A stretch of 64,000 bases of DNA from Lachnospiraceae bacterium (lineage in GTDB: Bacteria > Bacillota > Clostridia > Lachnospirales > Lachnospiraceae): contig SVFM01000007.1 of the NCBI GenBank assembly GCA_015056865.1, positions 1-64,000 of the forward strand, in the 5' to 3' direction. The notes under the pieces are model-generated. The model ran no database searches, had not been told where the DNA came from, and was given only the letters and a program-made list of their open reading frames with translations. Each line of letters starts with the position of its first letter. The stretch's first letter is position 1. A program made the position numbers and the translations under genes. Positions 25,258 through 34,266 of the stretch are shown piece after piece.

Positions 25258-26328
25258 ATGCAGATTATTACATATGTGATGATAGGATTTGCGGTAATTG
25301 CCGCAATAGATAAGGTGACAGGGAGCAGGCTTGGCCTTGGAAAGGAGTTTGACCGGGGTATGATGATGCTGGGCCCTCTGACCATTTCCATGACAGGTAT
25401 GCTGATCATGGCTCCGCTGATCGCACATCTTTTCAGCGACGTTGCAGGAAGCGTGCCGGAATTTTTAGATTTTTCCATAGTACCTGCGATGTTACTGGCC
25501 AATGATATGGGCGGTGCGCCTCTTGCGGTGGAACTGGCCAGAGATCCCCAGATGGGCATGTATAATGCTATGGTTGTATCCGCTATGATGGGGTGCACCG
25601 TGGCTTTTGTCATTCCCTGTGCACTGCAGATGGTGGATCCGAAACATCACAAGGATACCTTATTCGGTATACTGTGCGGTATTGTGACGATCCCGTTGGG
25701 ATGCTTGGTATCCGGCCTGATGGTGGGGATACCTTTTGTGCCGCTTCTGATCAATCTGATTCCGCTGGTGATTTTTGCGGGAGTGATTGCCTTTGGCCTT
25801 TTGAAGTTTAAAAATGTTACAGTTAAGATCCTGGGCGGTGTAGGCTGGGTGATCCGCCTGATCATTTTGATCGGACTGGTGGCAGGCATTATCGAGTTTC
25901 TAACCGGTCGACAAGTGATCCCTTATACTGACACTATGGAAAATGCTATGAAGATCGTGATCAATATAGCTTGTATCATGGCTGGTGCGTTTCCGCTGAT
26001 TCATGTGCTGAGCAAGGTGTTTGGTAGGCTCCTGAAGAAACTTGGCTGCTTGATGGGGATCAATGAGACCGCTGCCCTGGGGCTGTTGGCAACACTTGGA
26101 AATGTGCTGACGACCTTTGAGATGGTGAATCGAATGGACCGGAAGGGAATCGTGCTGAATTTTGCTTTTGCGGTTTCTGCTACCGCGCTGCTGGTGGATC
26201 ATCTGGCTTATACCCTTTCCTTCAATGCTTCCTATGTACCGGCGGTCCTGGTGGGCAAGCTGGTTGCCGGTGTGAGTGCAGTGGTGGTTGCGGTTCTGCT
26301 TTGCAAAAAGACGGAAGGAAAAAGTTGA
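25258..26328 (+). CDS. eutH: Ethanolamine permease EutH
   Basis: 356 residues, almost wholly hydrophobic with about ten membrane segments. Family hallmarks include DKVTGSRLGLGKEFDRGMMMLGPL, the conserved FSIVPAMLLANDMGGAPLA, and GINETAALGLLATLGN. EutH brings ethanolamine into the cell by facilitated transport. GGAGG lies nine bases before the ATG. No ammonia-lyase, microcompartment shell or regulator genes lie nearby: the neighbours are an LRR protein and argF, so either the rest of the eut set is elsewhere or this copy moves a related small molecule. Confidence 0.9.
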   Translation: MQIITYVMIGFAVIAAIDKVTGSRLGLGKEFDRGMMMLGPLTISMTGMLIMAPLIAHLFSDVAGSVPEFLDFSIVPAMLLANDMGGAPLAVELARDPQMGMYNAMVVSAMMGCTVAFVIPCALQMVDPKHHKDTLFGILCGIVTIPLGCLVSGLMVGIPFVPLLINLIPLVIFAGVIAFGLLKFKNVTVKILGGVGWVIRLIILIGLVAGIIEFLTGRQVIPYTDTMENAMKIVINIACIMAGAFPLIHVLSKVFGRLLKKLGCLMGINETAALGLLATLGNVLTTFEMVNRMDRKGIVLNFAFAVSATALLVDHLAYTLSFNASYVPAVLVGKLVAGVSAVVVAVLLCKKTEGKS

Positions 26329-26344
26329 TCCGGTATTTCCGGGC

Positions 26345-26373
26345 TTGAATTATGGCGTATTATGAAGTATAGT
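26345..26373 (+). promoter_or_regulatory. Promoter of the argF operon
   Basis: TTGAAT (26345-26350), 17 bp, TATAGT (26368-26373). Confidence 0.5.
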
Positions 26374-26404
26374 TAAAAAATACAGTACGGAAGGAGACGT
26401 TATT

Positions 26405-27388
26405 ATGAACCTGAAAGGCAGAGATTTTTTGAAATTATTGGATTTTACTCCGGAGGAGATTACATATTTGCTGGATCTGGCAGCAGAATTAAAGCAGAAA
26501 AAGAAGCAGGGCATCCCTGTGGACACACTGCGGGGCAAGAATGTGGCTTTGATCTTTGAAAAGACCAGTACGAGAACACGCTGCTCCTTCGAGGTGGCGG
26601 CTCACGATCTGGGGATGGGTACCACTTATCTGGATCCTTCCAGTTCTCAGATTGGTAAGAAGGAAAGCATGGCGGATACAGCCAGAGTGCTGAGTCGTAT
26701 GTTTGACGGTATTGAATATCGAGGATATGGGCAGGATATGGTGGAGGCTCTGGCCAGGTACGCGGATGTGCCTGTGTGGAATGGACTGACCAATGAGTTT
26801 CATCCTACCCAGATGTTGGCAGATTTATTAACCATCCGGGAACACTTTGGACGTTTAGAGGGAATCAAGTTGGCTTATATGGGTGATGCCAGATATAACA
26901 TGGGCAACTCTCTGATGGTAGCTTGCGCCAAGATGGGCATGCATTTTGTGGCCTGCGCTTCTGCAAAATATTTTCCGGAGCCCGGGCTGGTGGAACAGTG
27001 CCGGGAGATCGCGGCAGTTACCGGCGGCAGCATCACTTTGACGGAGGATGCCATGGCCGGAACCAAGGGTGTAGATGTGGTATATACAGATGTGTGGGTA
27101 TCCATGGGTGAGCCGGATGCAGTATGGGAAGAAAGAATCCGGGAACTGTCACCCTATCAGGTCAATGCCAAGATCATGGAAAATGCAGGTCCCCAGGCAA
27201 AGTTTATGCACTGTCTGCCTGCTTATCATGACTGGAAGACTGAGATCGGAGCCAAAGTGGGCGAGAAGTTTGGTCTGACAGAACTGGAAGTGACAGATGA
27301 AGTGTTTGAGTCAGACAGGTCTATTGTATTTGATGAAGCAGAAAACCGTATGCACACCATCAAAGCAGTGATGGCTGCAACTTTATAA
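26405..27388 (+). CDS. argF: Ornithine carbamoyltransferase
   Basis: 327 residues. It joins carbamoyl phosphate and ornithine to give citrulline. Carbamoyl phosphate binds at [12 protein letters not shown] (STRTR), with [15 protein letters not shown] further on; ornithine binding uses [10 protein letters not shown] near residue 265, with its cysteine. AAGGAGA lies before the ATG at 26405. No arginine deiminase genes are adjacent, so biosynthesis is as likely as catabolism. It heads a run that includes birA (3 bases downstream), a DUF6145-like gene, coaX and dus. Confidence 0.95.
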   Translation: MNLKGRDFLKLLDFTPEEITYLLDLAAELKQKKKQGIPVDTLRGKNVALIFEKTSTRTRCSFEVAAHDLGMGTTYLDPSSSQIGKKESMADTARVLSRMFDGIEYRGYGQDMVEALARYADVPVWNGLTNEFHPTQMLADLLTIREHFGRLEGIKLAYMGDARYNMGNSLMVACAKMGMHFVACASAKYFPEPGLVEQCREIAAVTGGSITLTEDAMAGTKGVDVVYTDVWVSMGEPDAVWEERIRELSPYQVNAKIMENAGPQAKFMHCLPAYHDWKTEIGAKVGEKFGLTELEVTDEVFESDRSIVFDEAENRMHTIKAVMAATL

Positions 27389-27391
27389 AAA

Positions 27392-28198
27392 ATGGGTAAA
27401 ATCAAATGGGAGCGCAGCTTTCCCAGCCAGGTTTATACAAAGTGGGCAGGAAAGTCGGTGTATTATTATAAAAGCATTAATTCCACCAATGTGAAGGCCC
27501 ATGAATTGGCGGCCCAGGGAGCCCGGCACGGAAGTGTGGTATTGGCAGATAAGCAGACGGCAGGCAGAGGCCGCAGGGGGAGACAGTGGGATTCTCCGCC
27601 CGGAGAAAACCTATATTTCACGCTTCTGCTGTATCCAAAGCTCCCTGCCCGGAAGGCTTCTATGTTGACCCTTGTGATGGCTTTGGCCGTGGGGAAGGCT
27701 TTGGGGGAAGTGACAGGTCATGAGATTTGGATCAAATGGCCCAATGATATGGTATTAAATGGCAAAAAGGTGGCAGGTATCCTTACAGAGATGCAGGCCC
27801 GGAATGACGAGATTGACCATGTGATCATTGGTGTGGGTGTGAATGTAGCCCGGAGAGAGTTTGAAGGAGAATTGGCAGAGAAAGCCACTTCTCTGGAAAA
27901 TGAAGTGGAAAATCAGGTGACGCGGGAGGCACTGCTGGCCGGGATCCTGGAACATTTTGAGATATTATACGAAATGTTCTGCCTAAAAGGAAACATGAGG
28001 GACCTGCGCCAGGCCTATGAAAGTTATCTGATCAATAAAGGACGGCAGGTTCTGGTGCTGGATCCGACGGGAGAGTTTGCCGGTATTGCTCTGGGGATCA
28101 ATGATACAGGGGAACTACAGGTACAGCTTAAGGACGGTACAGTGCAGTCTGTCTATGCCGGAGAAGTTTCCGTCAGAGGAGTGTATGGATATGTGTGA
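27392..28198 (+). CDS. birA: Biotin-[acetyl-CoA-carboxylase] ligase, group I
   Basis: 268 residues. It forms biotinyl-AMP and attaches biotin to carrier domains. The core is present: ADKQTAGRGRRGRQWDSPPG (biotin/ATP loop), KWPNDMVLNGKKVAGIL and a small C-terminal SH3-like domain. The N-terminal winged-helix repressor domain of group II enzymes is missing, so it should not act as a transcription repressor. No ribosome site is visible; the ATG lies three bases after the argF stop, so translation is probably coupled. It overlaps the start of the next gene. Confidence 0.93.
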   Translation: MGKIKWERSFPSQVYTKWAGKSVYYYKSINSTNVKAHELAAQGARHGSVVLADKQTAGRGRRGRQWDSPPGENLYFTLLLYPKLPARKASMLTLVMALAVGKALGEVTGHEIWIKWPNDMVLNGKKVAGILTEMQARNDEIDHVIIGVGVNVARREFEGELAEKATSLENEVENQVTREALLAGILEHFEILYEMFCLKGNMRDLRQAYESYLINKGRQVLVLDPTGEFAGIALGINDTGELQVQLKDGTVQSVYAGEVSVRGVYGYV

Positions 28199-28547
28199 CA
28201 GAGAAGAAAAAAGAGTGGTGCTCTGCGGTGCAAACGCCTATGAGCAAAAATTTTATTTTAATCAAGATTTCGATGGGATCCCACAGTCCGTGAAGGATGA
28301 GTTGCATATCATTTGTGTGCTGTTTACGGAGGAAGTGGGCGGGATCTTTACCATTGTCTTTGAACAGGATGGCAGTGTAGTGCTGGAGACAGATGCGGAG
28401 GAAGACGATATCTATTATGATGAGGTGGGCAGTGGCCTTTTGGTGGGGGAAGTCCGCAGAAAGAGGCAGGAACTGTTGGAGTCACTTAGCTTATATTATC
28501 GCGCCTTTGTGCTGCACGAGGATATGAGTAGTCTTCTGGAAGAATAA
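28185..28547 (+). CDS. Small conserved protein (DUF6145-like)
   Basis: About 120 residues, acidic (pI low), with no signal or membrane segment. The opening [23 protein letters not shown] and the later [17 protein letters not shown] are how I recall the DUF6145 family of Lachnospiraceae; function unknown. AGAGGAG lies three bases before ATG 28185 and nine before ATG 28191, so the latter may be the true start. It overlaps the 3' end of birA by 14 bases and precedes coaX, suggesting a link to cofactor genes only by position. Confidence 0.7.
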   Translation: MDMCDREEKRVVLCGANAYEQKFYFNQDFDGIPQSVKDELHIICVLFTEEVGGIFTIVFEQDGSVVLETDAEEDDIYYDEVGSGLLVGEVRRKRQELLESLSLYYRAFVLHEDMSSLLEE

Positions 28548-28561
28548 ATGGGGGAATGAAG

Positions 28562-29332
28562 ATGATTTTTGTAGTAGATGTGGGAAATACCAATATTACC
28601 TGTGGTGTCTATGCAGGCAAGGAGTTAAAGGCCACTTTTCGTATCATGTCCAAAATGCCCAGGACATCAGATGAGTACGGTATTTTGTTGATGGATCTTC
28701 TGAAGACAAAAGAAGTGGATATGGATCAGATTGAAGGTTGTATCATCTCCAGCGTGGTGCCGGATGTGATGCATTCCCTGACAGGCGGTATCGTGCGATA
28801 CTTGGGAGTTACACCACTGGTGGTAGGCCCCGGTGTCCGGACAGGCATCAAGATCACAACAGAGAATCCCAGATCTATCGGTGCAGACCGAATTGTGGAT
28901 GCGGTAGCTGCCTATGAAAAATATGGGGGACCGGTGCTGGTGCTGGATTTCGGTACTGCGACCACCTATGATCTGGTGACTGCTGATGGCAGTTTTTCGG
29001 CGGGGATCACTGCACCCGGTATCCGTATCAGTGCGGAAGCACTCTGGGAGAAAGCAGCAAAGCTGCCAAAGATCGAGATCAAAAAGCCTAAGTCCATACT
29101 GGCCCAGGAGACCATCAGCAGTATGCAGGCGGGTCTGATGTACGGGCAGATTGGACAGACCGAATATATTATCAAGAGAGTAAAAGAAGAAACCGGCCTT
29201 CAGGATCTGAAAGTGGTGGCAACCGGAGGTCTGGGCAGAACCATTGCGGATGAGACGGATACCATTGATATTTACGATCCGGCTTTGACCTTGGAAGGTC
29301 TGCGGATTATTTATGAAAAAAACTGTGGTTGA
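28562..29332 (+). CDS. coaX: Type III pantothenate kinase
   Basis: About 256 residues from ATG 28562, six bases after GGGGGA (ATG 28556 is an in-frame alternative). It phosphorylates pantothenate, the first step of coenzyme A synthesis. The ASKHA-fold motifs are clear: [13 protein letters not shown] (phosphate 1), [19 protein letters not shown] (pantothenate/dimer), and [14 protein letters not shown] (phosphate 2), then VVATGGLG (adenosine). Type III enzymes need a monovalent cation and are not inhibited by CoA. Downstream, dus begins within 20 bases. Confidence 0.95.
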   Translation: MIFVVDVGNTNITCGVYAGKELKATFRIMSKMPRTSDEYGILLMDLLKTKEVDMDQIEGCIISSVVPDVMHSLTGGIVRYLGVTPLVVGPGVRTGIKITTENPRSIGADRIVDAVAAYEKYGGPVLVLDFGTATTYDLVTADGSFSAGITAPGIRISAEALWEKAAKLPKIEIKKPKSILAQETISSMQAGLMYGQIGQTEYIIKRVKEETGLQDLKVVATGGLGRTIADETDTIDIYDPALTLEGLRIIYEKNCG

Positions 29333-29348
29333 GTAAGTGAGTAAGAAG

Positions 29349-30320
29349 ATGAGTAAGCTGACGATAGGAAATGTGACCTTGGATAATCAAGTGATTTTGG
29401 CTCCCATGGCAGGTGTGACGGACCTGCCATTTCGTCTGCTGTGCAAAGAACAGGGAGCAGGACTTTTGTGCATGGAGATGGTCAGTGCCAAGGCAATTCA
29501 TTACCACAACCGCAATACGGAGGAACTGATGGAGATCCGGCCGGAGGAGATGCCGGTGTCCCTGCAGCTCTTTGGCAGTGAGCCGGAACTGATGGCAGAG
29601 GTGGCTGCCCAAATAGAAGAAAGACCCTTTGCTATTTTAGACCTCAATATGGGATGTCCCGTGCCCAAGGTAGTAGGCAACGGGGAGGGATCTGCTTTGA
29701 TGAAAGATCCTAAGAAAGTGGAAGCTATTGTATCCAAGGTTTCCAGGGCCATCAAAAAGCCTGTGACAGTAAAAATCCGCAAGGGGTTTGATGAAGACCA
29801 TGTGAATGCAGTGGAGATAGCCAAGATTGCTGAATGTGCAGGAGCGGCGGCTGTAGCGGTGCATGGGCGTACCCGGCAGCAGTATTACAGCGGAGCAGCA
29901 GACTGGGAGATCATCCGCCGGGTAAAAGAAGCGGTCAGCATCCCTGTCATCGGCAACGGAGACATAACCAGTCCTTTGAAAGCCGTGCAGATGTTGGAAC
30001 AGACCGGGTGCGACGGGATTATGATAGGCAGGGGAGCCCAGGGAAATCCTTGGATATTCAGCCAGATCACAGAATATTTAGAGACCGGGAAAGTACCGGA
30101 GGGACCATCCCCTGCGGAAGTAAAAAGAATGATTCAAAAACATGCCGGACTTTTACAGGAAGTCAAAGGAGAATACACCGCAGTGCGGGAAATGCGTAAA
30201 CACATATCCTGGTATACGGCAGGCTATCCCCATTCGGCCAGATTTCGGGGGATGATCAATACCATGGAAACCATGGGGGAACTGCTTAAAGGGCTGGAAC
30301 AGATTTTTCCGGAGGTGTAA
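29349..30320 (+). CDS. dus: tRNA-dihydrouridine synthase (DusB-type)
   Basis: About 323 residues. An FMN-dependent TIM barrel reduces uridine to dihydrouridine in tRNA D-loops. LAPMAGVTDLPFRLLC is the FMN-binding N-terminus, LNMGCPVPKVVGNGEGSALM contains the catalytic cysteine, VHGRTRQQYYSGAADW follows, and IPVIGNGDI and GIMIGRGAQGNPWIF close the barrel. The start may be ATG 29349 or GTG 29337; neither has a strong ribosome site, and both follow coaX closely. The pairing with coaX is common in Firmicutes. A hairpin at 30332-30395 follows. Confidence 0.93.
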   Translation: MSKLTIGNVTLDNQVILAPMAGVTDLPFRLLCKEQGAGLLCMEMVSAKAIHYHNRNTEELMEIRPEEMPVSLQLFGSEPELMAEVAAQIEERPFAILDLNMGCPVPKVVGNGEGSALMKDPKKVEAIVSKVSRAIKKPVTVKIRKGFDEDHVNAVEIAKIAECAGAAAVAVHGRTRQQYYSGAADWEIIRRVKEAVSIPVIGNGDITSPLKAVQMLEQTGCDGIMIGRGAQGNPWIFSQITEYLETGKVPEGPSPAEVKRMIQKHAGLLQEVKGEYTAVREMRKHISWYTAGYPHSARFRGMINTMETMGELLKGLEQIFPEV

Positions 30321-30331
30321 GTATAAATCAG

Positions 30332-30395
30332 AAGACGACAGCATATGTTCCTTTGGAGGAATAATCAATGGAAACTATGACAGTCGTCTTTTTTT
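30332..30395 (+). terminator. Terminator-like hairpin enclosing the next gene's ribosome site
   Basis: AAGACGAC (30332-30339) pairs with GTCGTCTT (30383-30390), followed by TTTTT. The 43-base loop contains the TTGGAGGA ribosome site and ATG of the downstream gene, so formation would both end the dus transcript and mask that start. Confidence 0.45.
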
Positions 30396-31144
30396 ATGTA
30401 AGCAGCCATGCATCCGGCCGAAAAAAGAGAAAGTGGTGCTATGATGTTCGAAGGGAGAATACAATAGAAGAAAACATTGTTTTCAGCAGGATACAGGTTT
30501 TTCTGCCTTTGTTTGAAAAAGGGAAAAAAAGGTGGACAGGCAAGGCTCTGAGCACCTATTTGGATGGATTGGATATTCCCCAGGAGAGCCGAAATGTATA
30601 CTATGTGCCTGATGAAGAGGCGGCTTGCATGTTAGAGCGTGGAACAGAGCCTCTGAGTTTGGAATGGATTTTGTTTTTACTGGCATACTATCACTTGGAC
30701 TTTGATGGTCTGCTTATTTTACAGGATCGGGAGATGGATGCAGAAGAAATGATACGCCATTTTGCTCCGGTCACCAAGTATCTGGGCGTGATAACAAAAC
30801 AGCCGGAAAAATGGCAGGACGTGGCGGAAGAGTTGTCAGAGGAATATGGATTTTTATTGGATGTAGTTACGGAGTTTGGCGGGCATCATTATCGGGGTGA
30901 AAAGCTACTGGTTGTGGCCGGTAGAGAAAACTACCAGGTTTCTCCGGATCTAATTCCGGAAGGCAGTATGTGGCTTAGCACGGATATTGGGAGTGAAAAC
31001 CGGAAAATTTGTGCGGGAGCGCACAAGGTGGCTTATTTTGATATCAAACGTTTTCTCAGGGAGAGGAACTGGTATAAATGGATAAAGAAATCAGATACTT
31101 TGCTTGACACTGACCTTAAAATTCAGTATAATAACACACGTTAA
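30368..31144 (+). CDS. Protein of unknown function (258 aa)
   Basis: 258 residues; no signal peptide, membrane helix or known motif. It is rich in aromatic residues and charged residues: a basic segment at 17-25, then a helical central part (PLSLEWILFLLAYYHLDFDGLLILQD), a strand-rich part with KYLGVITKQPEKW and LDVVTEFGGHHY, and a C-terminal SMWLSTDIGSE...AYFDIKRFLRERNWYKW. The alternating strands and helices suggest an alpha/beta fold. GGAGG lies eight bases before the ATG inside a terminator-like hairpin. The greA promoter lies within its last codons. I do not recognise the family. Confidence 0.6.
   Translation: METMTVVFFYVSSHASGRKKRKWCYDVRRENTIEENIVFSRIQVFLPLFEKGKKRWTGKALSTYLDGLDIPQESRNVYYVPDEEAACMLERGTEPLSLEWILFLLAYYHLDFDGLLILQDREMDAEEMIRHFAPVTKYLGVITKQPEKWQDVAEELSEEYGFLLDVVTEFGGHHYRGEKLLVVAGRENYQVSPDLIPEGSMWLSTDIGSENRKICAGAHKVAYFDIKRFLRERNWYKWIKKSDTLLDTDLKIQYNNTR
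31104..31132 (+). promoter_or_regulatory. Consensus promoter of greA-lysS
   Basis: TTGACA (31104-31109), 17 bp, TATAAT (31127-31132): a perfect sigma-A promoter located inside the 3' end of the upstream gene. Confidence 0.85.
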
Positions 31145-31221
31145 TCTAGGCAACGTGTCGTTACAAATTATAAGATATAACAATATATGGGGAAGAATCA
31201 AAAATAGGAAGGGTATTAAAA

Positions 31222-31704
31222 ATGGGAGAAAAGAAAAACATATTGACCTACGAGGGGCTTAGAAAATACGAGGATGAGCTGCACCAGCTGAAGGTCTTTA
31301 AGAGAAAGGAAGTAGCGGCAAAAATCAAGGAAGCCAGAGAACAGGGAGATTTATCTGAGAATGCCGAGTATGATGCAGCCAAGGATGAGCAGAGAGATAT
31401 CGAGGCCCGCATCGAGGAGTTGGAGAAGATCCTGAAAAATGCAGAAGTGGTGGTAGAGGATGAAGTGGATCTGGGGACCATCAATATCGGATGCAGAGTG
31501 ATCATTTTAGATATGGATTACAATGAAGAACTGGACTATAAAATTGTGGGTTCCACGGAGGCAAACAGCCTGAAGGGCAAGATTTCTAATGAAAGTCCTG
31601 TAGGTAAAGCACTGATCGGCAAAAAGGTCGGTGAGATTGCGGAAGTAGAGACACAGGCAGGTACCATGAAATATAAGGTGCTGGAGATTCAGCGCTCGAA
31701 TTAA
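31222..31704 (+). CDS. greA: Transcription elongation factor GreA
   Basis: 160 residues, normal for GreA. The N-terminal coiled coil carries [17 protein letters not shown] and the tip [15 protein letters not shown], whose acidic pair reaches the RNA polymerase active site to stimulate transcript cleavage and rescue backtracked complexes. The C-terminal FKBP-like domain includes [29 protein letters not shown]. It is followed by lysS after 13 bases, a common Firmicute arrangement, and driven by a consensus promoter. Confidence 0.96.
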   Translation: MGEKKNILTYEGLRKYEDELHQLKVFKRKEVAAKIKEAREQGDLSENAEYDAAKDEQRDIEARIEELEKILKNAEVVVEDEVDLGTINIGCRVIILDMDYNEELDYKIVGSTEANSLKGKISNESPVGKALIGKKVGEIAEVETQAGTMKYKVLEIQRSN

Positions 31705-31717
31705 GGGAGAGAAGACA

Positions 31718-33220
31718 GTGGCAGATACACAGCAAAACACACAAAATGTACAGGAACAGGATATCAATCAACTTTTAAAGGTGCGCCGGGATAAACTTGC
31801 CAATCTGCAGGAAGCGGGCAAGGATCCCTTTCAGATCACCAAATATGATGTAACCCACCATAGCCAGGAGATCAAGGATAACTTTGAACAGTTGGAAGGC
31901 CAGATTGCCTCTGTGGCAGGCCGTATCATGCAGAAACGTGTTATGGGTAAGGCCTCTTTCTGTAATGTACAGGACTTACAGGGGAATATTCAGTCCTACG
32001 TGGCAAGAGACTCTATCGGTGAGGAATCCTATGCAGATTTCAAGAAATATGATGTGGGTGATATCGTAGGTATCAAAGGCGAAGTATTTAAAACCAAGAC
32101 CGGAGAGATCTCCATCCATGCGGCAGAAGTAACTCTGCTCTCCAAGAGTCTGCAGATCCTGCCTGAGAAGTTCCACGGACTGACTAACACAGATATTCGT
32201 TACAGACAGAGATATACGGATCTGATCATGAATCAGGATGTAAAGGAAACCTTCGTAAAGCGCTCTAAGATCATCAGTGAGATCCGTAAATTCCTGGACG
32301 GTCAGGGCTTTATGGAAGTGGAGACCCCCATGCTGGTTTCCAATGCAGGCGGCGCAGCAGCCAGACCTTTTGAGACCCACTACAATGCACTGGACGAGGA
32401 CGTAAAACTGCGTATTTCCTTGGAACTTTACCTGAAGAGATTGATCGTGGGCGGCCTGGAGAGAGTGTATGAGATCGGCCGTGTGTTCAGAAACGAGGGC
32501 CTGGACACCAGGCATAACCCGGAGTTTACTCTGATGGAGCTGTATCAGGCATACACCGATTACTACGGCATGATGGACCTGACAGAGAATATGTTCCGTC
32601 ATGTGGCACAGGAAGTTTGCGGCACCACCTTGATTCCTTATGCGGAGCACATGATCGATCTGGGCAAGCCTTTTGAGCGCTTGACCATGATTGAGGCAGT
32701 GAAGAAATATACAGGCATTGATTTTGACGAGATTCCCGACACGGCAGCAGCCAAGAAGCTTGCAGATGAGAAGGATGTGCACTACGAGGCTCGTCATACC
32801 AAGGGCGATATCCTGAATCTGTTCTTTGAAGAGTTCGTGGAGGAACACCTGATTCAGCCTACTTTTGTGATGGATCATCCTGTGGAAATCTCCCCTCTGA
32901 CCAAGAGAAAGCCGGACAAGCCGGACTATGTAGAGCGTTTTGAGTTGTTTATCTATGGCCGCGAGATGTGCAATGCTTACTCCGAATTGAACGATCCCAT
33001 CGACCAGAGAGAGCGTTTCAAAGCCCAGGAGGCTGCACTGGCAGCAGGTGACGAAGAAGCCAACACCACCGACGAAGATTTCATGAACGCACTGGAGATC
33101 GGTATGCCTCCTACAGGTGGTATCGGTTACGGTATAGACAGACTGGTAATGCTACTGACTAATTCACCGGCGATCAGGGATGTGTTGTTGTTCCCGACGA
33201 TGAAATCTTTGGATAAGTAA
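31718..33220 (+). CDS. lysS: Lysyl-tRNA synthetase, class II
   Basis: 500 residues. The N-terminal OB-fold anticodon-binding domain (about 60-165, [17 protein letters not shown]) is followed by the class II catalytic core: motif 2 in [22 protein letters not shown] and motif 3 in [14 protein letters not shown]. It charges tRNA-Lys. The start is GTG at 31718 with AAGGGAGA upstream. It is co-transcribed with greA and followed by a strong terminator at 33227-33269. Confidence 0.96.
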   Translation: MADTQQNTQNVQEQDINQLLKVRRDKLANLQEAGKDPFQITKYDVTHHSQEIKDNFEQLEGQIASVAGRIMQKRVMGKASFCNVQDLQGNIQSYVARDSIGEESYADFKKYDVGDIVGIKGEVFKTKTGEISIHAAEVTLLSKSLQILPEKFHGLTNTDIRYRQRYTDLIMNQDVKETFVKRSKIISEIRKFLDGQGFMEVETPMLVSNAGGAAARPFETHYNALDEDVKLRISLELYLKRLIVGGLERVYEIGRVFRNEGLDTRHNPEFTLMELYQAYTDYYGMMDLTENMFRHVAQEVCGTTLIPYAEHMIDLGKPFERLTMIEAVKKYTGIDFDEIPDTAAAKKLADEKDVHYEARHTKGDILNLFFEEFVEEHLIQPTFVMDHPVEISPLTKRKPDKPDYVERFELFIYGREMCNAYSELNDPIDQRERFKAQEAALAAGDEEANTTDEDFMNALEIGMPPTGGIGYGIDRLVMLLTNSPAIRDVLLFPTMKSLDK

Positions 33221-33226
33221 AAATCT

Positions 33227-33269
33227 AAGACATCATTATTTATTGTGAAATAGGTAATGATGTCTTTTT
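33227..33269 (+). terminator. Terminator of greA-lysS
   Basis: 12-bp stem AAGACATCATTA/TAATGATGTCTT (33227-33238 and 33255-33266) with a T-run. Confidence 0.85.
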
Positions 33270-33293
33270 GTATGTCAGGGTATTTTATATATA

Positions 33294-33551
33294 GGATGGT
33301 AGCAGTTTTTTTATAGAAAGGATATATCTATTATATTCAAAAAAGGCTACCGAACTAATCGTTGGAGTGGTATATTAAAAGAGGAAGATAAAAGGGAATT
33401 CCACTGAAACATCGCATCAAAATTCGGTTATATAGATGGATTCCCTGTTGGCCATATTAAGCATGTGATCATCTGCCGGATTGTATTAATATAGTGGTTG
33501 CTACCGGTGGTAGCGAAAATGCTTATGTTTGTGTATAGAGTTCTACCATCC
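33294..33551. repeat. 258-bp non-coding segment bounded by a short inverted repeat
   Basis: GGATGGTAG (33294-33302) and CTACCATCC (33543-33551) face each other across the gap between lysS and the XRE gene. Inside are pieces resembling internal repeats (GGCTACCG, GCTACCGGTGGTAGC) and no supported gene. It could be a degenerate miniature element or chance; apart from the lysS terminator nothing else is seen in 33221-33586. Confidence 0.3.
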
Positions 33552-33586
33552 ATTTAAGTATGCTTTAAGTGAAAGGAGGGGCAAAG

Positions 33587-34033
33587 TTGTTATCGGAAAA
33601 ACTATTTAAGCTACGAAAAAACAGCGGTCTTTCGCAGGAGCAACTTGCAGAGCAGTTACATGTGTCACGACAAGCTATTTCAAAATGGGAATCAGGAACA
33701 GCGGTCCCGGAGAGCGAGAAGTTGATTACCATAAGCAATTATTTTGGAGTGTCTTTGGACTACCTTTTGAAAGACGGTGAAGAGGACAAGGCAAAAACAG
33801 CAGACAGCACCACAGAAGAGAAACCTAAAATGATAGCGGGCATAATCATTTGTATTGCGGGTATTGTTGCTATGATCATTTGGGGATTGCTTTCAATCTT
33901 TAGTCCGGAAGCGTCGAATCAGATCCATGGCTCCTCCGTGATAGTGGTCGATGGTAATGGAATAGTTTTGATGGCATGTGTTGTGGCCATCATTGTGGGT
34001 GCAGGGATACTCCTAAAAGGCAAAAAGAGATAG
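33587..34033 (+). CDS. XRE-family regulator with a membrane tail
   Basis: 148 residues, starting with TTG at 33587 behind AAAGGAGGGG. Residues 1-60 are a Cro/cI helix-turn-helix (KLFKLRKNSGLSQEQLAEQLHVSRQAISKWESGTAVPE). After an acidic/threonine linker come two membrane helices (MIAGIIICIAGIVAMIIWGLL and IVLMACVVAIIVGAGILL), so this is a membrane-tethered DNA-binding protein. The class is common in Clostridia and may sense envelope state, but no ligand is known. It is followed within 12 bases by a small membrane protein and then a phosphoesterase, probably one operon. Confidence 0.85.
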   Translation: MLSEKLFKLRKNSGLSQEQLAEQLHVSRQAISKWESGTAVPESEKLITISNYFGVSLDYLLKDGEEDKAKTADSTTEEKPKMIAGIIICIAGIVAMIIWGLLSIFSPEASNQIHGSSVIVVDGNGIVLMACVVAIIVGAGILLKGKKR

Positions 34034-34044
34034 GAGGGAACCTT

Positions 34045-34266
34045 ATGAAGAAGATCAGTAATATATTTATTTTATTAGCAATTTTACTTAGTAATGTGAT
34101 GTGTGCAGTGGTTGCTTACAATTTCTGTCAAATGCAACGGGGAGCCGAGTACGGACATAGTGCTCCTGCATGGGTAGCGTTTTTGTATGCCATACCTTAT
34201 GGGATCGGAATTGTTGCATGCATTCTTGTGGCGTTGGTATTGAGAAAAAGGAGTAAACAAGGATGA
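34045..34266 (+). CDS. Small membrane protein (73 aa)
   Basis: 73 residues with two membrane helices: IFILLAILLSNVMCAVVAYNF near the start and FLYAIPYGIGIVACILVALVL near the end, and a basic C-terminus (RKRSKQG). The ATG at 34045 has GGAGGG nine bases upstream. It overlaps the phosphoesterase gene by 4 bases (ATGA) and follows the XRE regulator, so all three are likely translated together. No family is recognised; a partner of the membrane-tailed regulator is possible. Confidence 0.7.
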   Translation: MKKISNIFILLAILLSNVMCAVVAYNFCQMQRGAEYGHSAPAWVAFLYAIPYGIGIVACILVALVLRKRSKQG

